Source: Pardosa pseudoannulata
Taxonomy: Eukaryota > Arthropoda > Arachnida > Araneae > Lycosidae
Direction: 5' to 3'
Assembly (NCBI GenBank): GCA_032207245.1
Contig: CM063500.1
Location: forward strand, 68,907,037 to 68,971,036
Length of the DNA stretch: 64,000 nucleotides
Position numbers and translations under genes: made by a program. The notes under the pieces are model-generated. The model did no database searches, was not told where the DNA came from, and saw nothing but the letters and a program-made list of their open reading frames with translations. This document shows, piece by piece, positions 23,102-37,640 of this stretch; position 1 is the first letter of the stretch, and the number at the start of each line of letters is the position of its first letter.

Positions 23102-23629
23102 AATGTGCAATCGGTTTATTTTTCCAAGGAAATTCAGTGCATTGAAAGGGGTCAACTTATACCTAATTCCAGCAATTTATTAAATTTGTCTCCATTTTTA
23201 GATGAGAAGAACATACTTCGGGTTGGTGGAAGACTGAGACATTCCAACCTATCTGCAGAACAGAGACATCCTATGTTAATCCCTAACAATAATCCTATTT
23301 GTGATCTGATTATTAATCACTATCATGCATTTTATTTTCATACAGGTACTGAGGCTACTTTAGCAAACATCCGTACCCAATTTTGGATAATTAATGGTAA
23401 ATCAACAGTGAAAAGAGTAATTAAAAAATGTTTAAGATGCCTTAAGGTAAGTGCTAAAGGCAAAAACCAAATGATGGCAGATCTACCTAGTGCCAGAGTT
23501 AACATTTCACGAGTATTCACTAAAGTAGGACTGGATTTTTGTGGTCCCTTTAGTATCAAATTATTCCCAGGTAGAGTAAAGAAAGTGTATAAATGTTATA
23601 TTTGTATTTTTTGTGTGTTTTGTTGTTAA
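23102..23629 (+). pseudogene. BEL/Pao integrase N-terminal part
   Basis: It continues in the same frame as gag-pol after the two stops. It carries the linker typical of BEL pol (FLDEKNILRVGGRLRHSN) and the zinc-binding HHCC domain, with HAFYFHTGTE giving the histidine pair and CLRCLK the cysteine pair. The start of the catalytic core is GLDFCGPF, with the first catalytic aspartate. It ends at a stop just after the point where homology moves to another frame, near the T-run at 23,606-23,611. Confidence 0.88.
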
Positions 23630-24443
23630 AGCCATACACTTAGAAATTGTAAACAATTTAAGTACTGAAGCCTTTATTGGTGCATTGAAAAGATTCATCG
23701 CTCGCAGAGATAGACCTACTGATATTTTTAGTGATAACGGAACTAACTTTGTAGGAGCGAATAATGAGTTATGTAAAATATTAAAGGAGCTATTTAAGAA
23801 AGAAAGTTCAGGGCAGTATGAGAATTTTCTTGCTTCTGAGAGCATTAAGTGGCATTTTAACCCTCCTGCTACACCTCACTTTGGTGGTTTGTGGGAAGCG
23901 GGAGTTAAATCTTTAAAAGGACACCTTAAAAAGGTTGTGGGAAACACAGTTCTAACTCATGAAGAATTTTTTACACTTGTTACGCAAGTGGAGGCAGTAT
24001 TAAACTCCCGGCCTCTTTGCCCTCTCTCTGAAGATCCCAACGATGATTTGGCTCTAACTCCAGCACATTTTTTAGTTGGCTCATCCTTAATATCCTTGCC
24101 TGAGCCAGATTTTAAAGAAATTCCAATGAACAGGCTCCGTAGATGGGAATTAGTGCAAAAATTGTCTCAAACATTTTGGAATAAATGGTCCTCAGACTAT
24201 TTAAATCGTCTTCAAGCGCGACCTAAGTGGTATAAAGGAGAAGATAAATTTCAGGAAAATGAAGTAGTTCTTGTTAAAGGGGATGAGAATTCCAAATTAT
24301 TGAACTGGAATTTAGCCAAAATAATTAAGGTTCATCCCGGAAAGGATAACATATCTAGAGTGGTTACATTAAAAACAAGTAAAGGTGTCTATAAACGACC
24401 TGTTAATAAAATTGTCAAATTACCTTTTGAGTCTAGTTGTTGA
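23613..24443 (+). pseudogene. BEL/Pao integrase core and C-terminal domain
   Basis: This is a frame-shifted continuation of pol. It has DNGTNF with the second catalytic aspartate and HFGGLWEAGVK with the catalytic glutamate. A C-terminal module of the kind found in BEL integrases (around KWYKGEDKFQENEVVLVKGD) lies near the end. The stop is at 24,441-24,443. The overlap with the preceding frame comes from the frameshift, not from a separate start. Confidence 0.9.
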
Positions 24444-24681
24444 ATTATAATTGTTGTATGTGTTTGTGTAACAATTTATCTGTATCACATTTGAACTTTA
24501 GTGTCTTATTTTGTAGAAAATTTAATTGTTTAAGTGTCTTTTTATTATTCATTTATTGTTGATAATTCCTTATGTTCAATGTTTTCTCGAATATTATTAT
24601 GAGTGTCAAATATTTGTAATTGTTTGATGTATATTGAAATTTTGTTTTTTCTTAAAAAAAAAATTGTCAAGGCGGGCGGTA

Positions 24682-24866
24682 TGTTGTGTATGAACCGCCT
24701 GACCACCAGTGGCGCTGCGGTCTCTAGAGCAGAGCCAAGACGATTCGTGTTGTATGAATGTGGGGTGGAGGAATAAAGAGTTCGAGAATGAGTTTGTGTC
24801 GAAGTGATGCGTTCTTTTTTACTAGAAAATCAAGTTAATACAGTCCACAGATAATTTCCAATAACA
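24682..24866 (+). repeat. 3' LTR of BEL copy A
   Basis: 185 bp. It differs from its own 5' LTR mainly in the first 100 bases (GTATG for GTGTG, GCCAAG for GCCGAG, and TGAATGTGGGGTGGAGG for TGAGCAGGGTGGAAA). The distal 80 bases agree. Confidence 0.95.
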
Positions 24867-25831
24867 CTAAACATACCAATATTTATTACACACCTATATT
24901 TTTTATTTCTATTTTAATTCATTACCCATCACATTTTTTACACATACATTAGTGGCCATTTGATGTTTTTGGTATGTTTAGTGTTAAACTTCTAAATTGC
25001 TATACAGAAATTTATTTTATATTTAAATTTTGAACATTTAAGAGACTTTATATTTTAAAAGAATTTATAATTTCTTTATTTAACTTTTATTCCTGGGCAT
25101 ATCAGAAAAACTTTGAATTTCAAACTATATGCTAATTGGTAGTAGTGGCAACACAGCATTATTATGTTCTATCTTGTCTGTATCTAGGCTTAGCAAACTA
25201 TAATTTAAGCTTGAATATTGAAATAAAATTAACAGTTGATTTTGAAGACATAATATCTCAAATAACCAAATCAAACCTTTTGAATTTCTATCTCATACCT
25301 TACATTGATGTTTATAGCTATTCATTGATTTTAACCAAATACCAAAATAATTCAATAACATGAAAAAAAAAATACCATAGTAGTTTCCCCTAGGCATTGT
25401 CAGGAGGGCACTGTGCTCTGCCCCTTTCTGATTTGCATGAATTTACCTATGATATCTGCCAAGAAGCCATGCTTTTTTTTCACCCCTTAAAAATACAGAA
25501 GCATGTTTCACCGTCTTTGAGCAATCCATTTGGTCGATTTTCCCCCTTCTCAAGTTCCTTCCCTAAACGAAAGAATAGAAAAACAACTTTACATAGTCCA
25601 CCCACGCATATGCTCCGTTTTCCGATTCTTTCTTCAAATAGGGCACGGGCTCCTGACGTCACTGGTATCTACGTCACTTGGCAACCACCATAGCAACAAT
25701 GCTGGGGGTCAAGCTAACTGCGCTGATTGAAAAACACGTTCACAGCTTGAACTTCGCACGTTGGTGGTACGTTGTGGTTCGCACGTTGTTCACTTGTGTG
25801 CTGAAGAGTTATTTAGTGTTTATAACTGAAA

Positions 25832-26071
25832 ATGAATGATTACTTTAAGAATTTAAATCAACTGTCGCAGAAACGGTATTTGGATAAAATATCTGTAATA
25901 AGTAATATAGATCCATATATTATAAAAGACTGGGAAACGGATATTGACAAATTACCAGCAATTTGCCATGGCGACATAAAAAAGCACAATCTTTTTATTT
26001 TACTTACTATCAATAAGCAAAGAAACATGTTAACGTGCCGGTCGGAAAAACCCTTCGGTTTACAGTTATAA
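25832..26071 (+). pseudogene. Start of an uncharacterised mobile-type gene (copy A)
   Basis: ATG at 25,832 opens a frame whose first 50 residues (NDYFKNLNQLSQKRYLDKIS, then a DPYIIKDW block) resemble the N-terminus of an uncharacterised family. I recall that family from arthropod and cnidarian genomes, often with SWIM or YqaJ-nuclease domains. After about residue 52 the resemblance stops, so only a first exon or a fragment is left. The upstream 250 bases are GC-richer and hold TGACGTCA and ACGTCACTTGG words. Copy B carries one extra A near 48,168 that changes the tail. The family assignment is from memory and weak. Confidence 0.3.
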
Positions 26072-26539
26072 ATAATCTTTCGATGAATTCCTCCTATTCA
26101 GTTTCTTTTCAATATGTGATGATTATAATTACAAAAAAATAATTCTCAAAATTTGTAACTGAAAAAAATACCACGACATTAAAATAAGACTGTTTACATG
26201 TAAACGTCCATAGCAACGAGATAGCGTGCCTACCAGAATGGTTGTTAGGGCTCGGCGATCTCAGCGATCAGCTGAGTGCTCGTGCCCTATATCCCTATTC
26301 ACACAGTCAAGTCAAAAATTTAATAAAATAAAATTAACTTCAAACAATTGCATGATAATAGTTAATTTTTTTAAACCTATAATAATCGAGAAAAAAAATC
26401 ATTTCCATTAAAAAAAAGCTAGTTTTGTTCCGATAGAGTACCTTCATACCCAGGAGCACCCTGCCCTTTCTTTTTTGATCTGGGGGATAAACTACATAGT
26501 GTTCCCAGTTCAATTATTTTCCCTGGAAATTCCCATCTT

Positions 26540-26670
26540 CGCATATTATAAACTGTGCTTATAAATGAATTCCACCAGTCATAATCAATCATTGTACTAC
26601 ACCTACTACATACTTTCTGATAACAACCCCTAAATTCTTGGAAAGCACATGCTATCTACTTACACTTACA
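26540..26670. repeat. Inverted fragment of the 381-1221 hAT family (copy A)
   Basis: CTACTACATACTTTCTGATA and AACAACCCCTAAATTCTTGG followed by AAAGCACATGC match the complement of about 555-670, with a few changes. The ends of the element are not visible here. Confidence 0.7.
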
Positions 26671-26717
26671 AAAGTGTCTGTGTCCAGCAATCCTCCAAAC
26701 TCCAACGCATGCGTACT

Positions 26718-26778
26718 GTGAACGGAGGGAAGCTGGTTTTGAAGGGTTATACTTCAAAACCAGCTTCCCTCCGTTCAC
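26718..26778. repeat. Perfect 27-bp hairpin (copy A)
   Basis: Arm GTGAACGGAGGGAAGCTGGT... (26,718-26,744) is exactly complementary to 26,752-26,778 around the loop GGTTATA. It is GC-richer than its surroundings and is unchanged in copy B. Confidence 0.95.
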
Positions 26779-26805
26779 ACTTTCTAGAGATTTCGCCAAC
26801 TGTAG

Positions 26806-27130
26806 TGCTGAATTTATATAGTGTGCCGTCGCCCTGGGAATAACACGCATTTTTATAGCACGCCGCCACGTGCATTTTTGTGGTTGACTTATTCGCTAAG
26901 TTTATATTTTATTTCATGAAAAATAAGCCCATCCTATGGATGCAACATTTATGAAAAACTTTTTATTATAAAAGATCACTTAACTGCTGAATTTACATAG
27001 TAATTCGCCACCACGTGCTTTTTTTGTGGTTGACTTATTCGCTAAGTTTATATTTTATTTCATGAAAAATGGAATCATCATATGGATGCAATATTTGTAA
27101 AAAAACCTTTTATTAAGAAAGATTCTTTAA
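26806..27130 (+). repeat. Diverged tandem duplication with a C2H2-finger exon (copy A)
   Basis: TGCTGAATTTA begins at 26,806 and again at 26,985. The two units share the words CACGTGC, TGTGGTTGACTTATTCGCTA and TATGGATGCAA. The second unit contains the better-preserved finger sequence. Confidence 0.75.
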
Positions 27131-27310
27131 CAAAACATAAAATTGTGTGAACATGATTTTGAATCCGAGATTAGAAAGTCCACCGAGTGACACAAAATTT
27201 GGATTCATAAGCATTTAAGGGAGCGTATAGATGATCATCATACCCAAATTGAAGTTGAAAATTTTGAATTTACCGATTTTGATAATAATTTATATCATAT
27301 TGGGGTAAAA
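27069..27310 (+). pseudogene. Degenerate C2H2 zinc-finger coding sequence (copy A)
   Basis: From ATG 27,069 the frame gives MESSYGCNICKK. With a one-base shift in an A-run it then gives a finger tail SLTKHKI ending at a TGA near the second histidine position. Downstream codons remain hydrophilic and plausible for about 50 residues, but with stops. Another CX2C...H-like piece (LKCTICKGCFHLF) lies at 27,880-28,095. I infer the remains of a finger-type DNA-binding protein, host or transposon. Confidence 0.45.
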
Positions 27311-27879
27311 TAGACATGAATGGGACAGTTAACAAAAGTATGTTTTACAAATTATTTTCTACTAATACAACATTGTAAGTTTCAGTGTGACAAACTAAAA
27401 TATTTTACCATTTAAAAAAAAAATTAAGATGAGAGTAATTATAGATGTGTTGTTTTAAAATAACAATTACATTGGTAATAAATATGTCCTATCACACCCT
27501 TACAAGAGGCAGGAATGGGGCATGTTTTTGAACGTTAAAATACATGCATAATTTTCAAAAATATGAAAAATGACAAAGAATGTATGTCATTCATGAAGAT
27601 AAGCTTTATTGATTATTGATAACATTTATTTTATCTATTTACATACTGTAAACAAAAATATTCAGTTCAGTTGATACCAAAGAGTTTGGGGAATATTTTA
27701 AATTTGCTTCTAATAATACTAATATGCATTTACTTTTAAGCATTTTTATCTAGAATGAAAAAGTTAAAAAGATTAGATAAAACTATTCTCGCTCTAGTAA
27801 AATAAGGGGAAGGTTCAAAGATTAATTAAACTTATGAAAAATGTTGATACATATAGAATAACTAAAATAAGTTAGAGCT

Positions 27880-28095
27880 ATGTTAAAAGTCATACAGTTA
27901 CACTTCAATATGATAACCAAAGTAAATAATTATGAGTGTGAAGTGAAATCAACTAAAAAATTAGATCATAAGCATCATTACATTATTGAACATCCAACTT
28001 GTATCATGCAATATAAATTGAAGTGCACAATTTGCAAAGGGTGCTTTCATCTGTTTCAGTATACATGTGCGAATAATTTAAAACAACATATGTAA
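27880..28095 (+). pseudogene. Second C2H2-like fragment (copy A)
   Basis: A short frame contains CTICKGCFHLFQYTCANNLK followed by QH, with finger-like cysteine and histidine spacing. It is preceded by a stretch with HKHHYIIEH. It ends at TAA immediately after QHM. It may belong to the same decayed gene as 27,069-27,310. In copy B a one-base loss changes the beginning of the frame. Confidence 0.35.
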
Positions 28096-28113
28096 ACATA
28101 TTCATGCAAGTAT

Positions 28114-28210
28114 ACAGGTATATGAGAAATAATGATACAAGAATACAGGTATATGAGAAAGTTTGTCGTACATACAGGTATATGAGCAAGAATACAGGTA
28201 TATGAGAAAT
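28114..28210. repeat. Four spaced copies of ACAGGTATATGAG
   Basis: The word occurs at 28,114, 28,145, 28,174 and 28,194 with uneven spacing (31, 29, 20). It is a short degenerate minisatellite. Confidence 0.8.
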
Positions 28211-30065
<1,855 letters not shown>

Positions 30066-30148
30066 TTGGTTTGGAGCGTTACGGTTCTAATGAAATCGGG
30101 ACCTACTTCTTAAAGTCGCTGTGGAATTCAAGTCATGAACATCCGGTT
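30066..30148 (-). repeat. tRNA-derived SINE, truncated copy 3
   Basis: It keeps the tail side (TTGGTTTGGAGCGTTACGG) and TCATGAACATCCGGTTC, with internal deletions and no tRNA head. Copy B counterpart: about 52,168-52,253. Confidence 0.7.
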
Positions 30149-30216
30149 CATTCATATATATTTCTGACCTATATATATAGGTTATATAAATATATAGTAT
30201 ATAAATAAATAGTATA

Positions 30217-31113
<897 letters not shown>

Positions 31114-31280
31114 TTTGGTTTGGAGGGCTACGGTATACTATTTTGTTACACAAGATCTGAATAGACTGGAACCTACTGCCTTCCGAACGGCTACATACAT
31201 CCATGTCAGCATTGGAATTTTAACCTACGAGTTGCAGTACCTAAGATCAGCACCCTACCGATTAGGTCATTGCTCAGCCG
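31114..31280 (-). repeat. tRNA-derived SINE, copy 4
   Basis: A near full-length but diverged copy. The B-box region has decayed (GGAATTTTAACC for GGGATTCGAACC). Confidence 0.8.
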
Positions 31281-32323
31281 TGGTGTTTTAAAGATGTTTT
31301 TTTTACTATTACTCAACAGTTTTAATAACTTAACAATATGAAATATTTAAAAATGTATTTACCTTCTCTTATTTTTCTGGTTAAGTGTTAGAAATAAAAA
31401 AAAATACCAATGCAGAAGCTGAAATCATTTAGATATCTAGCTGGGTGGTATAGTTAGCAAAGTAAGGATTAGTATAGTCAGTCCTTCCAGATTTCACCCA
31501 AGTTTCCTTCTTATATTGCAGGAAAGTTTTCTCTTTTAATTTTCAAATTTCATAATATTTTTAGTGGTTTTTTTTTTTTTTTGTAAAATATGTGTCCAAT
31601 TTGTAGGTGTGTATGGGGGGGGGAGATTTGCTCATTACAATTGTTTATCATAAAAGTGCATCTTTACTTTTCTCAAGAAAAAAAAATAAATCTTTTTATC
31701 ACACTTGTATCAGATTTGTTAGAAATCAGGAAGCGGAAATCCTAGTCTTGGGTCATCTAATACAAATTATGTTGTGAATTCATTGGATAAATATTGAAAC
31801 TTTTATTTGCTTAAAATATAAAAACGATTTTATATGTGTTACAATATTTAATAATTTTTAAAAGTTATCTTTATTTTTCTGTAAATTTTCTAATTTTCTC
31901 TCATTTTCATTGGATTTTCACTTTGTCTAAAAATTTTATCAATATTATGACTTATAGACTTGACTCTTAATGAATTCAGTTAAAGTCGATTCGTCTATAT
32001 TCCCGTTTTGATATATTGCGTAATGTGTAATGTAGGAAAACTCGCCATGATACTCTAAAAAATTCTGTCTGTTAGTATTTTGATTTTTGTCTAAAGTTTT
32101 CCAAGGTAAATATCATCTATTTCTAAAATTTTTGCAACTACTATTATTTTTTCTTGAAAAAATTTTAATAGAAGCAATAAATAGTATAAATGAAGTCAGA
32201 TCATTCTAATCACCTTAGTAATTATCTTAAATAACTGATCATCTATCGTACACAACACTTGAGGTAAAATAAAAATAATTAATTATTTATTTCTTACTAT
32301 ATTTTTTAATAATTTTGTTTTTG
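31281..32323. other. No gene seen
   Basis: AT-rich with short poly-T and poly-G runs that differ in length between copies A and B. Confidence 0.45.
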
Positions 32324-32421
32324 ATTCCGAACGCCAGCAAACATCCATGCCATACTGGGATTCGAACCCACGAACTCCGATAAGAATGATCAGCGCTCTA
32401 ATCACTCGGCCATCGTTCGAC
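32324..32421 (-). repeat. tRNA-derived SINE, head-only copy 5
   Basis: It holds the tRNA-like head with an intact B box (GATTCGAACCC on the plus strand) and CATCCATGCCATA. The tail side is missing. Confidence 0.8.
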
Positions 32422-32460
32422 CCATTTATTTTATGGGGAAGAGTCGTGAATTTGTGGTTG

Positions 32461-33497
<1,037 letters not shown>

Positions 33498-33859
33498 CCT
33501 GATAGGTTTCCTTGATAGAACATTTTAACTGAATTGAACGACAGGAAATGGTATAAAATATGAGTAAACTCTTTTTTTTTTTTTTACATTTGTGCGTATC
33601 AAGATAGGTAGAAGCGTGTAAAAGACTATTATCTCTTTTATATGCTATATAAATGTGTTGAATTAAACTTAATATTTTCAAGTGAACTGTTTACATCATA
33701 AGAAATTAATCCACAAACAGACAAATTATAAATTTATACTATTATACACACAAGAAGACATATTTTTCTAAATAAATATATCATTTGAAAATTTATTCTA
33801 AATTTAAAGTTTAAATCATTATTCAGTTTTTTTTTTTCAGAATGAAAACGAGCAAATAT
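33498..33859. other. 362-bp segment absent from copy B
   Basis: Copy B joins TTTATAT directly to GTTTTGTATAAC (about 55,537). Both breakpoints in A carry ATAT, so B looks like a microhomology deletion. Confidence 0.85.
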
Positions 33860-34165
33860 GTTTTGTATAACTTAAAAGGATAAATCTAGTTAGTATTGAT
33901 TGAAGTAAAACTTAGACATATTTCATGACCTATTTTCAGAAAAAAGGCTATACCAACGATAAAGGAAACAAGAAGCAAGCAGATATCTAGTTTCATGGCC
34001 GTAGGGGATAGGGGACATTCCCTCCCTTGAAATTCTAAAAGACCGCTCCAAGGAATGTGGTACCACGTGAGTGTGCCCCCCTCCCCCATCCCCTTCTTGT
34101 AAGTGTACAACAAGGGTAATGCTCCGTCCTTTGTCCGTTATCAACGTGTCTCTTACTGGGTCACG

Positions 34166-34953
34166 CAGTGTTGCCAACCATACGATAATTATCGTATATG
34201 TACGATAACTTAGGACGCTGTACGATGAAAAGTAATCTCAAAATTGTGACATAATTCTGAAAAACTGTACGATAATTTCCTGATTTGTACGATAAAACAA
34301 CATTTAACGAATGGAGAATTAAAAGAACGGGTAATTTAATTGTAACTCTATAAAGATCAACAACAAAAAAACAGAGAATGTGTAATTAATTTTTTTATCA
34401 CTTTTTCCTATCAAATAATTATTGTTGTAGATTTTAGAGCAGCTCAAGGAGCATGTTTTGAAGTGCTTCTTCATTAAATGAAAGTAAATAATCCTGACAC
34501 AGAGGTTGAGAAAGCCCATATGTACTGTGTAATAAAAGAAAGGTAAGTGTCAATTATAAAAAAAAATGTATATTTGTGAAATTGAATGTGATCTAGGTAC
34601 TAATGTTTGATATTATTTGAAAGAATATAAAATAAAGAATTTTAAAAATTGTTATGTCCAGTGTTTTTATCTGTTAGCTAATTCAAATTATTTAAATCAG
34701 TTTAAAACATAAAATTGTTAAATGCAAAATTACTGAATATTCACAATTATACTGGAGATATTTCTTTAATGATTACATAATTATGGATAATTAGAAGTAA
34801 TTTTGCATTTTACTTGTTCTATTGCAGTTTTCACTAAATTATGGTATTTTTAGTAATTAAACCAATTATTAAATAGTAATCGGTTTTATTACTGAATATT
34901 TCATATTTAAAAAAAAACCCACAGTAAATAATGAATTACAACATTATTAAAAA

Positions 34954-35041
<88 letters not shown>

Positions 35042-35342
35042 TTTTATTCTTAGATCAGTAAAGAAAAATCACATGTCTGGTGTTTAATTTAAAGTAAAAT
35101 ACAGGATGATAGAAAAATATTTAATGAATCCTATTAAAATATTTACATATTTTTTGCCACCACCCCCAAGAAAAAAAAATTGGGGGGGGGGAAGAAATGT
35201 ATAACGAGAAAAATATATCGTACAAGCGCCATCTATTAACACTATTGTTAACTATTACAAAAATGTACGATAATTTATAAGCCATTGCCATAATTTTAGG
35301 ACCTAGAACCCATAATTTTGCCTTTGAAGGTTGGCAACACTG
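34166..35342. mobile_element. hAT-type element present only in copy A
   Basis: The ends are CAGTGTTGCCAACC and, inverted, CAGTGTTGCCAACC. The exact 8-bp duplication GGGTCACG flanks it at 34,158-34,165 and 35,343-35,350. Copy B has one GGGTCACG (near 55,835) and no element, the empty site. Inside are repeated TACGATAA words, a (TA)n array at about 34,953-35,037 and no intact transposase frame. Confidence 0.93.
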
Positions 35343-35350
35343 GGGTCACG

Positions 35351-36440
35351 TCAAAGGTCACCTCCAAGATAAACTAAGAGTCTAGTGACCACTGGGCTAT
35401 CTGAGAGGACGTTCAGATAACTCTACAAAAAGAAAATTAGACGATTTTGGCTCATATCTTTGTGAATGTACTTTTAAGTTATATATGCACAAATTCAGAG
35501 AAAATTCTAACTGCAATTTCTAGCCATGTAGTTTTAAATTTTTTATACGAATTTAGCACGAACCAACTGTTTTAATGTTTTGACCATTTTATTCAATTAT
35601 TTTTTTACTGGTACTAAAATTATAAAATCTTCTGTAATGACCACAATTCTCTTTTTGCACGTTCGAAAAACGTTTTCTAAAAAATAAATGAAAATAAATC
35701 TTACTAAACATTTAAGCACTACACAGTTATTTTAAATGTACTTTATTTTATAAGATTTAAAGAGTTGTTAAATCAAGTTATTTTATCAAGTCTTGTTTAT
35801 CTTGTTACTCAAGTTATTAAAAATATTAATTATTTACAAATCCTTAATATTTTTAAAGAAAGTACTGTGTAACAGTACTTAAACAATTTTTATGTTTTGT
35901 TAACATTTACTTTCAAAATTATAATTTCACTTCATATATTTTCACTGATAAATGAGAACAGAATAATGATTCTACTTTAATGTTTCCATTTATCCTCACA
36001 AGCTATTTTATTAAATATACAAGTTTTGCTTTAAAAAACTTGAGTTTAGGAATTATAATGTGGCACAAATACGTAGTAGTTTATAAATTTGGTACATAAA
36101 TTCTAAAAAAATTAATTATAATCTACAGTGAACAATAATATATATTATGTTAGATTTGAATATATATTTATTTGTTTAGGTATATTTTCTTTTATTCTGT
36201 GAAATAATTATAAAAAGTTACTTTCAAGAGTTTTAAAAGTAAAATTAAGATATAAGTATTTCATTTATATTTTTACTTTTTCTACTTCATTCAAAAGTAA
36301 TATTATGAGAAATATATGTAATTAATGCTTATTTGAAATACAATACGAGTGGCCCACACTAATTTAATTAGAGAAAAAATTTTGATGTTCTCGGGTAGAA
36401 GGTAAAAAATTATATTATTCTATTGCTTGGACTTTTAGAA
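35351..36440. other. No gene seen
   Basis: AT-rich sequence shared by both copies. Confidence 0.45.
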
Positions 36441-36455
36441 AATTGTGTGTATGTG

Positions 36456-36460
<5 letters not shown>

Positions 36461-36516
<56 letters not shown>

Positions 36517-36518
36517 AG
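36461..36518. repeat. (CA)n plus poly(A)
   Basis: About 17 CA units are followed by about 22 A. Copy B has about 8 CA and 13 A at 56,951-56,980. Confidence 0.9.
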
Positions 36519-36817
36519 TACGACTTGTTTAGTTTCCCTGAGGAAGCGGAAAGAATGTCTAAAGGATCTATTCATTTCATTACTTCACTGTTTTTTTTAA
36601 AGTAAACTTGGAATAACTCGTTCATACATCCTAAAACACGTGTATCGCTTCAGGTCAAAGTAGTATCACTTAGATATTCACAATACCCCTGTACAGAAAG
36701 GGTCTCTAGCTGTTAAAAAGCCAAAAAAGAAACGCTATTTTTTTCAAACTTCCTCTTAATCGATTAACTTGTATAACGCATCGCTAGAAAGAGGACAGTC
36801 CATTTTCATGTCCATGG

Positions 36818-36915
36818 TAACTACTTACGAACATCCATGCCTGCAATGGGACTTGAACCCTTGAACTTCTGTTCCGAAAGACAACATACTACCCATTCAG
36901 TCATCAATTATGCCA
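36818..36915 (-). repeat. tRNA-derived SINE, partial copy 6
   Basis: It keeps ACGAACATCCATGCC and a B-box relative (GGGACTTGAACCC). The tail side is lost. Confidence 0.75.
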
Positions 36916-36928
36916 CTAGAAAAAAAAT

Positions 36929-36932
<4 letters not shown>

Positions 36933-37009
<77 letters not shown>

Positions 37010-37228
37010 GATTGAGAATTTATCTTTATTATTCAATATTATTTGATTCATCATTAGGAAATAATATGATGAAAATATTTACTTTATTACAATTACAGTT
37101 ACCATATCTCTTCACATGTGAGATTACAACGATAATAGTCTATTATTTCTTGAAAAGAATAGAATAAGAAACATTTTCAAGCTTAAATTGAACCTATTGT
37201 GATATTTAGCTTATTTTAAGCTGAATTT

Positions 37229-37313
<85 letters not shown>

Positions 37314-37329
37314 TATCAAATTATTAAAA

Positions 37330-37403
<74 letters not shown>
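36933..37403. repeat. Cluster of (CA)n and (TA)n arrays
   Basis: (CA)n-(TA)n at 36,933-37,006, then (TA)n at about 37,231-37,310 and 37,333-37,403. In copy B (57,397-57,765) the arrays are much shorter and interrupted. Confidence 0.9.
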
Positions 37404-37405
<2 letters not shown>

Positions 37406-37555
37406 TTAGTTTTAGGCTATGTTTAATCTTTGAATTTATATTAAGTAAAAAGATAAATCATTTAAATAAGTTGCCTTGGGAAGGAAAACAGATATCATAA
37501 AATACGCTTGACTTCTACATTTCAAGTATTTAAAAGTTTACGATTACCTAGCACT

Positions 37556-37640
37556 GTCTTTCGGCACCGGTATAAGTGGATTCGATTCCACATTTGGCAT
37601 GGATATTCGAAGCATTTCAGAACTAATTTAAAGTAGTAGA
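37556..37640 (+). repeat. tRNA-derived SINE, fragment in plus orientation
   Basis: GTGGATTCGATTCCACATTT followed by GGCATGGATATTCGAAGC matches the SINE head and body on the plus strand. It is the only copy in this orientation besides its copy B twin at about 57,905-57,990. Confidence 0.65.

Larger units (their letters stand above)
18641..24866 (+). mobile_element. BEL/Pao LTR retrotransposon, copy A
   Basis: This is a 6,226-bp element with LTRs of 184 and 185 bp, TG...CA ends and the 5-bp duplication CTAAA (18,636-18,640 and 24,867-24,871), as usual for BEL/Pao. The coding order is gag, aspartic protease, reverse transcriptase, RNase H, integrase. No envelope-like frame follows. A candidate primer-binding site starts with TGG at 18,826, and a purine-rich tract AAGGCGGGCGGTA (24,669-24,681) abuts the 3' LTR. 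Pol is broken by two stops and a frameshift, so the copy cannot move by itself. Confidence 0.95.
18634..24983. mobile_element. 119-bp TTAA MITE split by the BEL/Pao insertion (copy A)
   Basis: TTAA (18,630-18,633) then CACTAAA marks the left end. After the BEL element the MITE resumes at 24,872 and ends in TTGGTATGTTTAGTG then TTAA (24,984-24,987). With the retrotransposon and one CTAAA removed, the ends CACTAAACATACCAA match inverted over 15 bases and the MITE is 119 bp. The retrotransposon therefore landed inside the left inverted repeat. Confidence 0.85.

Noticed and set aside
25397..25730. Overlapping frames of 60-98 codons in the GC-richer block
   Set aside because: Three overlapping frames in both orientations and no domain. 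This fits promoter-like composition rather than coding.
34000..34165. C-rich patch (CCCCCCTCCCCCATCCCC) as a promoter or G-quadruplex gene element
   Set aside because: Suggestive composition, but no gene follows on either strand and the patch is only part of the shared spacer.
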